The notes under the pieces are model-generated. The model did no database searches. It had not been told where the DNA came from and was given only the letters and a program-made list of their open reading frames with translations. The translations under genes and the position numbers were made by a program. DNA of 64,000 nucleotides from Dendrobium chrysotoxum (taxonomy: Eukaryota > Streptophyta > Magnoliopsida > Asparagales > Orchidaceae), in contig CM034313.1 in assembly GCA_019925795.1 (NCBI GenBank), positions 83,669,663-83,733,662 of the forward strand, read 5' to 3'. Position 1 is the stretch's first letter. The number at the start of each line of letters is the position of its first letter. Positions 12,896 to 21,730 of the stretch are shown piece after piece.

Positions 12896-14539
12896 GAGTT
12901 TTCTTAAAACTTGGACAGCCTTTAGGGAGCCTTGTTGTGTGTACGCTCTCCTACCTTTAGGGCCCTTTAGAAACTCCGATTATTAGGTTATCTTTCTGTC
13001 TTATTTTTATAGATCCTTAAACCCAATTACACATGTGCGAATGTCTAAAGGGTTAGAAACATCTATTCATCTCCTACAACACTAGTGACATCTAAGGACA
13101 AAAATCAAGGACTGAGTCTTAGAAAACTTAGACTTAGGATGCATGCTCCTTTAGGATAGAGACATAAAACATAAAAACTTAGTGACATATTATTCTAAGA
13201 TTAGTTTGCTTTAATTCATTAATAATTAAGCAATAAGACTAATTATAATCTGAATTAAAAGATTCAAATTCTTGACTCTCAATCAAACTATAACCAACAT
13301 ACGAAATCACTAGGAGGTGGAATTTGAATATAAACTTGAACTAAAATCTAATTAAAATATTAATCACCTCTTAATTAAACATTAACTAAATAAAATTCAT
13401 CAAAACAAACTCAAATTCTAGGAGTTATAAAATTGAGAAATAAACCTAACTCAAACCTAAAAGACTCATAATACCCAAACTTTTAAAATTCGTAACTAAT
13501 TACAGAAAAAATCCAAATCAAGTGAATTAAAAAGCAATCAACTCTAATCAAAGTCTACTATTTAATAAAAATATTAACTTTCCAAAAATCAACCTAATTT
13601 AAAAAGTTAACTCTCTGGTCAACCGTAGTTCAATAACTAGGGCCCGAAACTCCTAAAATCATAACTTTGCCTAGAAAACTCTAAATCCAGTAAACTAACA
13701 GTCTAATTACTCATAGTAATGTCTAATATTTAATAAAAAATACTAACTCCCTTAGACCCAACCTGTTTCTAATAATCCCCTTTTGAACCCTTTTAACCTA
13801 GCGGATAGGTAGACCCCGGACCTTCTAAAACTCGCTAATATAACTTAAACCTTAAAGATTACTACCATAACTATTAAAATAGATCCACAAATGAAACTAA
13901 CTAAAAATGGATCCTAATTCACTAATATTTGAACTTTAAATAAAATTTTCTTTTCAGACCTTCAACAAACTGGATTTTTTTTTTTTTGATAACTTCAACT
14001 AAATACCCACTTAGGATCTACCTCAGCCACACAGCCTTTACACACACATAGACTTGTTTGCTAGGGCACCACTTCTAGTTCTAGGTTAGGCCGGTGTTTT
14101 ACTTTTTCTGTTTCTGTGCTGTGACGTTCTTGCATGTGGCACGTGTGCTGGTTGATATGATTTATTGTGAGTGTTTATTTTATTACTGTACTGCACTTTA
14201 CTTGTGATGTTGTTGCTTGTGCGTTAAATCTACCCCTAGGCTAGGGACGTTTTATACTGACTCAGTCTTATGCAGGTGGCCATGCTCACGCAGCACTAAA
14301 ATAAACGGGGGCTAATATGATAAATCATGAATTATAAATGCTTGCTACAGGTGCTCCAAAATGCTTAGCCCCCAAATAAATAAGAGCGTGGCCAAGTGTG
14401 TTTACTTTTCTGCACTGATATAACTGCTTGTGATGTGATATATTAAACTGCTTGAGATTTTCATTAGGATAACCTTGCAGGTTCAGTTTGAGTCTAGATT
14501 TTTATTTTTCATAATGTAATTTATAATTCATATCGAGTT

Positions 14540-14758
14540 GTGAAAGTCTTTAAAGGCAAGGCATTTCAAATACTCGGTACCCAAAGAGAAAAAGAAAAGC
14601 CCTTCATAGGGAATTTCTTATTCATTTGGGTACCCCTTCTGGAGAATGATCCAAAGGAGGATGATCCGAAGGAGGAAGATCTGAAGGAAGATGATCCACT
14701 CAAAGATGAAGATTTGAAGATGAAATGCCTTACATTTAAGACTTGCGTCATTCAGTAG
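14540..14758 (+). other. Small conserved LTR ORF with acidic DPKEDD repeats
   Basis: This 72-codon ORF encodes an N-terminal basic part and then DPKEDDPKEEDLKEDDPL, from a 15-bp GATGATCCGAAGGAG-type minisatellite. The same stretch occurs at 30540-30758 and, inverted, at 39215-39440 in the solo LTR, where the repeats and the flanking ACTTGCGTCA motif persist but the reading frame is changed. No known protein family is recognised. I regard translation as doubtful; the repeat itself is certain. Confidence 0.35.
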
Positions 14759-15623
14759 GATTAGAATCCAGGATGTTGTCGGTGGGGCCTGGCCACCATT
14801 ACTTTTCTGCAGACCCTGGGTTGTACTTATACGGCACTTGCCGTGGACTGTTAACTCTTTCTTACTCTGCTTTGTGGATTTATATTGATTTATTTATTTT
14901 GTGTGCGCAGTAGAAATTGCCTGCTTTTCTTAGGTTTCTTTCTTGCATGTGCTTGGCCTGACTTCGCTAGGCTCTTTAGGAATAAAATTTTTCTACTCGT
15001 AATTAATACTTAAAATTTTAAGAAATAAATAACATAGAAATGTAACGATCTAGGGAATAGCCGGAATCGTCCGGGGTCGCATGCATATCAATGCATTCTC
15101 TCCCTCCTTGCTATAAGACACTTCCCCGCCTGCGGGTAGAGTCCAGATAATCCGACCTATAAGGATGAGGTGCTGGATCTGGGGAAGTCTAGTCTTTTCT
15201 AAAAACTATTTCATAAGCCTTTTTTTTTAAAATTCTATGCATATTTGATTTGAGATCATTAACCAGCATGCATTGCATTAGAAACTAATTAAATTAAAAT
15301 TTTAATTGCATTAGTCTTAGGAGCATACACCCTACATAAGTCCAGGGCCATTTTAGGAGACTCCCCAGACGTCGGCCCTACTTCCGATAACCAAACTACC
15401 TACCCATCTTTCATAAAGACTTGGATAGCATGGATTTTATACGATTAGGTGGTTAACTGGCTTTCCTTTTCAGGCAGGATATAAGCCCAGAATGCATTAG
15501 CTAGGACACGGGTGTTAGTGTTGTGTAGAACACTAAGCCCACTAGATCTAGGGTTCAAGGCTACTACTATCGGTGTCTCGTAGTATGCCTCATCGGTGGG
15601 TAAGTCCCCTTTCTTTCAGGGGC

Positions 15624-15954
15624 TATAAATCCTGCCTATCTGTGTCACCTAGATGACACCACTTCCATCTTTCTCTCATATGCTTCGAGTGCATGATTTA
15701 CTTATTTTCTCCAGTTTCTTTTCACTACCTTAGTCCCTCCGGATGCTGATCTGAGCCGTGCATGTTGACTAAGCCTAGTTGAGCCCTTCTTTTCTTTCGA
15801 GTAGGATTTTCTAGTCTTCGCCCTATTTACCAATCCCAATTTAGAAAGAATAATATAGAATCCTTAATCGAGAGTATTCTCAGGCCCCGGCTTGAGATGT
15901 AATTAACCACGGGGGCTTGCGCCCGTGGGAAACTGCATCCCACTCTCAAATAAA
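15624..15954 (+). promoter_or_regulatory. Candidate core promoter and poly(A) signal of the giant LTR
   Basis: CTATAAAT (TATAAAT at 15624-15630) is followed by an AATAAA at 15949-15954. The 3' LTR has the same pair at 31624-31630 and 31951-31956, and the solo LTR at 37753-43646 keeps both, inverted (near 38325 and 37999). Conservation across two diverged LTR types supports a function. If this is the promoter, U3 is about 7.9 kb and R plus U5 about 0.5 kb. A promoter nearer the LTR start (GC-rich block at 8480-8870) is an alternative. Confidence 0.45.
15907..15928 (+). other. Conserved hairpin in the LTR 3' region
   Basis: CCACGGG pairs with CCCGTGG around a short GGCTTGCG loop. It recurs at 31909-31930 and, inverted, at 38023-38044 in the solo LTR with one G-U type change in the stem. 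It sits just upstream of the AATAAA, so it would be in transcribed R/U5. Confidence 0.55.
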
Positions 15955-16164
15955 CCCCATTCGAGCTAATGTATCGGGTGGGGGAAACTCGTTGTGACGA
16001 TCAGATTATATATATTATTACCCATCGGGGTGTACTGGTGAGAGCCGCTATCCTCAATGGTTAATCATATGTGTGATCGAATCTGCCCTCCCATTGGCCA
16101 GATACTGTCTCCCCTCGCGGGGCGATGGTCTTTGCTGTAGTCCTTTCGGAGGTCTACAGGTTTC

Positions 16165-16182
16165 TGGCGACCACGGTGGGAC
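16165..16182 (+). other. Primer-binding site (PBS) of the giant retrotransposon
   Basis: TGGCGACCACGGTGGGAC begins six bases after the LTR end. TGG at the start would pair with the tRNA CCA end; the TGGCGAC...TGGGGA-type pattern resembles the PBS of Tat/Ogre elements that use a tRNA-Arg. The tRNA identity was not verified. Confidence 0.7.
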
Positions 16183-16449
16183 AGGTTTCTCTCTCCATCT
16201 TTGGATTCTACATTATTCTTTCTAGTGTGTACTCCGGGATTGGTACTCCTTAGATTAGGTCCGTCCCACTCTTAGTTAGGGTCCTTCCTTAGTTAGGATC
16301 GTTCCTCCTTCTTAGTTAGGGTTTCCCCTTAGCTAAATTTCTTGCTTTCTGACCTTCTAGGTCATTATGTTCCCTATCTATCATTCCTCTTCTCGTTATT
16401 TTTTACTAATCATTTGAAATCTCTTTTGTTCTTCTTAGCAGACAGTACC

Positions 16450-17448
16450 ATGGCTTCTTTCGTGCCTTCTGTTACCTTCCGCTTTGGTACTGACGCCCAG
16501 GTGACACTCCCTGAGTCCCTGCTGGCCAGTCCTCCTGCTGAAGGAATCACTTTTGGTTCCTTCACCGACTCGGCCTTTGCCACTCTTGGCTGGCCAAACC
16601 CGGCTGAGGCTGCTGCCTTTTCTCCTCCTCAGAGGAGAGGTCGTGCAGCCATGCGCCCCTTTGGACGTCCAGTTGCTCGGCGGACAGCCCAGGCACATGT
16701 TCGTCCTACTCCAGTTCTACCTGTTGTTCAGACTGCCCCGGCCCCTCAGTGCCAGCAGGCAGTAGTTACCCCTGTTGTTGTTCCGGCAAAGGCGGCTTGT
16801 GTTCGAGTTCCACCTTCTTCTTCTTCCAGGAAGAGGGGTGCCCAGACCGAAGCCCCTTCGTCTTCCTCTTGTCGGGTTTCTGTTTTTGCTCGTTTGTCTC
16901 ACCCAGAGACCGTTGAGCAGACCCCGACGCTTCTTGTAGCTCCTGCTCCCCCTGTCACTCATGCAGTGGGTTCAGATGTTGCTTCGTCTTCCGCCTCCGG
17001 CCTTGGGAGAAGGGCCAGGAGGAATAAAAATCGTAAACTTCGGTTAGCTGCATCCGAGGCAGATAGACAACGGATGGCAGATTCTTTGGCTCGCCAGGAG
17101 CCAGTTCAGAGGAGAGTGGTCCCCGAGCAGCAGGCACCACGACCAGTTTCAGTTTCGCCCACCCCAGAGGTTGTAGTAGCATCTGAGATAGAAGCAGTTC
17201 AGGGAGGACGCTTCTCTCCACTGATACATAGTGGTGATGAGGAGGACGTTGCTCGCATTGCGTCGGCCCCTCCTGTTACCACTACTTTACCACGCGCTAG
17301 GGTCCCCAGGGATGATGCCGCTCGAACCCTCTCTCAAAGGATTCGAAGCATTATCCGCTTAGCGCGGAGTCAAAGCCCTGTCAGTCGGGAGAGGTTACTC
17401 CGCCAGATTTCTCAGGCGTCCGTTCACTTACTGAGGCAGAGGTACTAG
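16450..17448 (+). CDS. ORF1 of giant retrotransposon, unknown proline/alanine/arginine-rich protein
   Basis: The frame encodes 332 residues from the ATG at 16450, which sits in a strong plant start context (ACCATGGC). An in-frame ATG 36 codons upstream (16342) is less likely: it follows LTR-leader sequence and precedes a splice-acceptor-like TTCTTAGCAG ending at 16441-16442. The protein begins MASFVPSVTFRFGTD, is rich in Pro, Ala, Val and Arg in the middle, has a basic cluster RRARRNKNRKLR (about residues 187-198) that could be a nuclear localisation signal, and ends in an Arg-rich helical part with SQRIRSIIRLARSQ. Tat/Ogre elements typically carry an extra ORF before gag with no known function. 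It ends at TAG 17446-17448; the same frame is then open for 680 more codons into gag, so ORF1 may form the N-terminus of a longer protein. Confidence 0.75.
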   Translation: MASFVPSVTFRFGTDAQVTLPESLLASPPAEGITFGSFTDSAFATLGWPNPAEAAAFSPPQRRGRAAMRPFGRPVARRTAQAHVRPTPVLPVVQTAPAPQCQQAVVTPVVVPAKAACVRVPPSSSSRKRGAQTEAPSSSSCRVSVFARLSHPETVEQTPTLLVAPAPPVTHAVGSDVASSSASGLGRRARRNKNRKLRLAASEADRQRMADSLARQEPVQRRVVPEQQAPRPVSVSPTPEVVVASEIEAVQGGRFSPLIHSGDEEDVARIASAPPVTTTLPRARVPRDDAARTLSQRIRSIIRLARSQSPVSRERLLRQISQASVHLLRQRY

Positions 17449-17595
17449 TGGCGGAGAGGACAGCCGCCACGGCAGCCAGTTAGTTCAGTTCCTTCAGTTA
17501 GACCACAGACAGTTGCTCCCGCTGTTGGACGACCCCCACATCGTCATGGACGAAGACAGCAGCTAGAGCCTACTAGACCTCAGTTTAGTTCAGTT

Positions 17596-19488
17596 ATGGT
17601 AGCCACTCAGCAGTCAGTTGTTCCCACTGGGTCCCGTCGTAGCGGACAGGTATGGAGACGACGACAGGCAGACTCTCCTGTCGAGGCAGTGCAGTCAGTT
17701 GAGACAGTTAGGCAGCTAGAGACAGTTGTTCCTTCCGGATCAGAGGCAGTTCCGATGGTCTATGATACAGTGGCAGATGTTGATGTTATAGTCACTCCCG
17801 ATGGTTCACCAGCCCGGGGAGAGGTAGTTTCAGCTCCTAGCCCCCATAGGATTTCTTCCCCTATGGGTCCATATATGGAAGTGCTTTGTCAGACCTTCTC
17901 CGAGGAGCACATACTCGAAGAGTCAGATGAAGATATATCAGTGCACCGAGTGTGTGTGATTACTAGACGAGGTCTCTCGGATGAGCAGAGAGAGGCAGAT
18001 GATGATGATGATGAGCAGGGAGAGCCCGAGGTGGGTGGATCTCCCAGGTCAGTTGATATAGAAGCTACAGTTTTAAATCTTCAAGCTCAGATGGCAGAGA
18101 TGGCTAGAGCCATGGCAGTGATGACCGCTCAGTTGACAGCTTTGGGGATCATGCCCCAAGTTGCGGGCGTAGGCGTAGGCACTCCTACTACGTCTAGGGA
18201 TGAACCAGAAGTACCACCTGTAGTAGCACCAGGTCCTGTGGGAGTAGACAGGGCCCAGAGAGCAGTTCCAGTGGCACCTACAGCAGTTGCTTTTACTACT
18301 CCAGTCCAGAGTCAGTCAGTTCAGTTATCAGCCGGACAGATTCATGATCTGATTTCCCAGAAGGTCGAGCAGGCCATTTCCTCCAGGAAGTCTGGAGAGG
18401 TAGTTAGCAGGGGGCGTCCTTACCCAGTAGAGTACGAGCACGAGCCCTACCCCCCTGGTTTTGTCCCTCCTAGGTTTAGAGTTTTTGATGGATTTGGGAA
18501 TCCAAGGCAGCATGTGGCTCAGTACCGGGCTATATGTTGCAACATAGGAGGGAACGATGCTTTGATGTTGAGATTGTTTGTCAGTAGTTTAGTTGGGGTG
18601 GCGTTTTCCTGGTACGCCGACCTCCCCAATGACTCAGTTTGTACATTTACAGAGTTAGAGCAGCTTTTTGTTCAGAGATTTATTAGTGCTGAGCACCGGG
18701 TTACAGTTGGAGAGTTAGTTGTGGCCAGGCAGCGGCCCCGTGAGACTCTACCAGATTATATAGTCAGATGGAGGAACCTTAGTTTGCAGTGTGAGCCCCA
18801 GTTACATGAGCAGCATGCAGTAGAAATCTTGTTGAAGAACATAGATGGCCCTATAGCTCCTTACTTGAAGGGTTTTAACATTAGAACCTTTCAAAAGTTG
18901 TTAACAAAGGTGATCAGCATACAGGACAGCATACCCGTTGCAGTCCCTCCTAAGGTTGAGAGTCAACCTTCGCGTAGACCTCAACGACAGGAGTATTCAG
19001 GGGTACCTCCGCCTAGGAGAGGGGAGGTACACAATACCTATAGACCATCAGATAAGGGCAAGAAGCTCTTAGTCAGTTCAGTACCACAGCAGTCGTCGTA
19101 CACACCTGGGCAGTCAGCAGTACAAGATAGATCCTCCCATAGGACTTCAGAGGGTCAGTTGTCCTTACAGGAGAGGCTCGACAAGGAATATCCCTTTAAA
19201 AGGGAAAGTGTGCAGAAGATATTTAAATCCCTTGTTAAAAATAATATCATAATATTTCCATTTAATAAGAAGAAAAATGAAGAAGGACTGATAGAGCACC
19301 CGTTATATTGCCCCTTTCACCGGCATACAGGGCATGTCCTTGAAGATTGTTTTGTATTCAAGGATAGGGTGGAGAGCCTTATGGCTAGTGGAAAGATTCA
19401 CCTGCAAGATAGTGATTTAGTGCAACCTCAAGGCAAAGTGGCTCAGGATGTGCAAATGAATGCAAGCCCTAGTCAGTGTGATGATTGA
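17596..19488 (+). CDS. gag: Gag-like capsid protein of giant retrotransposon
   Basis: The ORF has 630 codons from ATG 17596; the frame is open from 17449, directly after the amber codon of ORF1. Residues about 134-146 are acidic (EADDDDDEQGEPE) and 157-187 a likely coiled coil (LQAQMAEMARAM). The capsid-type Retrotrans_gag region spans about 284-445: FRVFDGFGNPRQHVAQY, LFVSSLVGVAFSWYADLP, FVQRFI, YIVRWRNLSLQC. Near 572-586 is CPFHRHTGHVLEDC, the Cys/His motif usual at the C-terminus of Tat-lineage Gag in place of a classical CCHC knuckle. It ends at TGA 19486-19488 with no protease following. It would form the particle that packages the RNA; a partner must provide Pol. Confidence 0.9.
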   Translation: MVATQQSVVPTGSRRSGQVWRRRQADSPVEAVQSVETVRQLETVVPSGSEAVPMVYDTVADVDVIVTPDGSPARGEVVSAPSPHRISSPMGPYMEVLCQTFSEEHILEESDEDISVHRVCVITRRGLSDEQREADDDDDEQGEPEVGGSPRSVDIEATVLNLQAQMAEMARAMAVMTAQLTALGIMPQVAGVGVGTPTTSRDEPEVPPVVAPGPVGVDRAQRAVPVAPTAVAFTTPVQSQSVQLSAGQIHDLISQKVEQAISSRKSGEVVSRGRPYPVEYEHEPYPPGFVPPRFRVFDGFGNPRQHVAQYRAICCNIGGNDALMLRLFVSSLVGVAFSWYADLPNDSVCTFTELEQLFVQRFISAEHRVTVGELVVARQRPRETLPDYIVRWRNLSLQCEPQLHEQHAVEILLKNIDGPIAPYLKGFNIRTFQKLLTKVISIQDSIPVAVPPKVESQPSRRPQRQEYSGVPPPRRGEVHNTYRPSDKGKKLLVSSVPQQSSYTPGQSAVQDRSSHRTSEGQLSLQERLDKEYPFKRESVQKIFKSLVKNNIIIFPFNKKKNEEGLIEHPLYCPFHRHTGHVLEDCFVFKDRVESLMASGKIHLQDSDLVQPQGKVAQDVQMNASPSQCDD

Positions 19489-19914
19489 TAGTAGTTAGCA
19501 GAACACCCCTTAGTTCTGGGGGGAGTGGCAGTTCACACTCTCTCGCAAGACAAGGGATATGACCAGACATGCAGTTCAGAGTTCAAAGGCAGTTGAGAGG
19601 AGGCCTTGATAGGCCAAGTTGACAGTTGCTAGTTGAGCTCTTTTACCCGTTTCTTTTCCTTTATTCACTATAGTGCATATTGAGCACACTTCCTTTCTTT
19701 CACGTACTTAAAAAAAAAATAAAAAAAAAGAGAGAAGCTCTCGGTTGAGCAAAATTGGTTGCCCTTGTCATAGGTGGAACCCGGTAATACTCTCCAAGAG
19801 CTCAAATTTCCCAAGCTTTTCTTTTCCCCTCCTTCGAAGCGTCTCGACGGTTGCTTCAAGGATGACCCTACACTTGCATTGTTATGATTCTTTATGGTTA
19901 CGATAATCTTCATT
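19489..19914 (+). other. Post-gag non-coding region
   Basis: This is where protease and reverse transcriptase would begin in an autonomous element. I find only stop-rich sequence and an A-rich tract at 19710-19728. It marks the junction of the pol deletion or the ancestral lack of pol. Confidence 0.6.
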
Positions 19915-20800
19915 AGTGATGTGGTATATCTTGTTCTGGATGTTAACATCACTTCTTTATAGGCTTAAATTTTTCTAAGGAAAGATCAGCCTCCTCTCCT
20001 ACTCTTAATCAGTAACTCACTTTCCCATTCATATCCTTCTCTCAGCTGATAGAGCGATCTTATGGATGTAGCGATGTCGCTTTCATCTCCCACAGGGTCC
20101 CACCAATCAGTGTGGGTGTTACCACTGTGAATTGTTGATGATTATTATCCTTATTCATAGTTGTTATCCTCAGTGGTGAGTGTGTCCCCTCGCTACCTTG
20201 GGTTGTTTCCCTAGTTATGATGTAGTACATCTTGTCTCAGATGTTAGCATCACTTTCTCAGGAGCTTTAATTTTTCTAGCAAAAGATCAGCTCTTTAGTT
20301 TCTTTACCGACATAATTCCTCATTTATGCCCTACTCTTAAATAACAGAGTAGTTCTATGGATGAGTTGAGGTCACTTTCACTTTTCACAGGGTCCCACTA
20401 GTTTGTGTGGGTGCTACCAATGTGATGTTCTGATGATTGTTAATCTTATTCATACTCATTATCCTCGGTGGCGGGTGTGCCCCTTACTACCTCGAGTTAT
20501 TCCCCCAAACGGCGATGTAGTACACCTAGTCCCAGGTGTTAGCATCATTTCTTTGTGAACCTTGATTTTCTAGCAGAGGATCAATTCCCTAATTTCTTTG
20601 TCTACATACTTCCCTTATGTGATCTGACCCTTAGCTGCCAGAGAGGTCCCGTGGATCTGTTGATGTTGTTTTCACTTCTTACAGGGTCCCCATCAGTTCG
20701 TATGGGTCCACCACTGTAGTTCCTTGATAATTATTTCTCTTTTATATCATGTTATTCTTCGTAGCGGGTATGCCTCCTCGCTGCTTTAGTTGTTGTCAGC
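19915..20800. repeat. ~298-bp tandem repeat, three diverged copies
   Basis: Each unit starts near 'gatgtagtacatcttgtctc' (about 19917, 20217, 20514), continues with 'gttagcatcac', 'agatcag', 'acagggtcccac' and 'gtgtgggtg', and ends 'tcctcggtggcgggtgtg'. The spacing is about 298 bp. Divergence between units is marked. It belongs to the 3' untranslated region of the giant element. Confidence 0.8.
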
Positions 20801-21080
20801 TTGGGATGGGATTGCCCCTCTCGCACTCTGCTGAGGGCGTACCCCTTCCTGTTATTATTTGAGGTATCATTCTGATGTTTCCCTCCTTTTCATATGATAT
20901 TAGTGTTGCCTAAGAAATTCCGTCGGCATTTCGGATACTCGTGGCCACGACGATTTGTCCTCTACCACGTGGTAACAAAAGCGCTAGCTCGAGATTCCTT
21001 AGACAACTTCTCTCTTGGAGTTCTTCTACTTACCTTTCCTTTCTCCCTCACATCCCTACACAGATCTGTGTTAGGTTGGT

Positions 21081-21730
21081 GTTGAGGTGACTCTTTTCTC
21101 TCCACATCACTGCAGACATATGCGCCGGGTGATTGTGTAGAGTGTTCTTTCTTTATCCTACTGCAGGCATATGCGCCGGGTAGGGACTCTGCTGCAGGCA
21201 CATACACCGGGCAGAGGTGACTCTTTCCTCTTCACATCACTGCAGGCATATGCGCCGGGTGATTGTGTAGAGTGTTCTTTCTTTATCCTACTGCAGGCAT
21301 ATGCGCCGGGTAGGGACTCTGCTGCAGGCACATACACCGGGCAGAGGTGACTCTTTCCTCTTCACATCACTGCAGGCATATGCGCCGGGTGATTGTGTAG
21401 AGTGTTCTTTCTTTATCCTACTGCAGGCATATGCGCCGGGTAGGGACTCTGCTGCAGGCACATACACCGGGCAGAGGTGACTCTTTCCTCTTCACATCAC
21501 TGCAGGCATATGCGCCGGGTGATTGTGTAGAGTGTTCTTTCTTTATCCTACTGCAGGCATATGCGCCGGGTAGGGACTCTGCTGCAGGCACATACACCTG
21601 GCAGAGGTGACTCTTTCCTCTTCACATCACTGCAGGCATATGCGCCGGGTGATCGTGTAGAGTGTTCTTTCTTTATCCTACTGCAGGCATATGCGCCGGG
21701 TAGGAACCCTGCTGCAGGCACATACACCGA
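21081..21730. repeat. 130-bp tandem array, five copies
   Basis: Units begin at about 21081, 21211, 21341, 21471 and 21601, exactly 130 bp apart and almost identical. Each contains two copies of CTGCAGGCATATGCGCCGGG and one variant with CACATACACC. The near-identity points to recent amplification. Similar hypervariable tandem repeats in 3' untranslated regions are known in Tat/Ogre elements. Confidence 0.95.

Larger units (their letters stand above)
7724..16158 (+). repeat. 5' LTR of giant retrotransposon (8,435 bp)
   Basis: It starts TGTTGACCTCG at 7724 and ends GGTCTACA at 16158; flanks diverge from the 3' LTR exactly at these points. Layout: 7724-8460 is AT-rich with repeated 'gacttgaatt/tcgagtc' motifs; 8480-8870 is a GC-richer block; 8870-12650 is AT-rich with several degenerate repeats; 12654-12751 looks like a small intron; 12780-12900 is a GC-rich structured block; about 12990-16158 is homologous (inverted) to 862-4050 and to 37753-41250. 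It contains no long ORF. Confidence 0.95.

Noticed and set aside
12795..12986. 63-codon ORF in the GC-rich LTR block
   Set aside because: Single copy frame overlapping hairpin-forming sequence; disrupted in the 3' LTR copy by a substitution (TGG to TAG near 28913).
16435..17221. Minus-strand ORFs opposite ORF1
   Set aside because: Low-complexity antisense shadows; although antisense ORFs are known in some Tat elements, none here is long or family-like.
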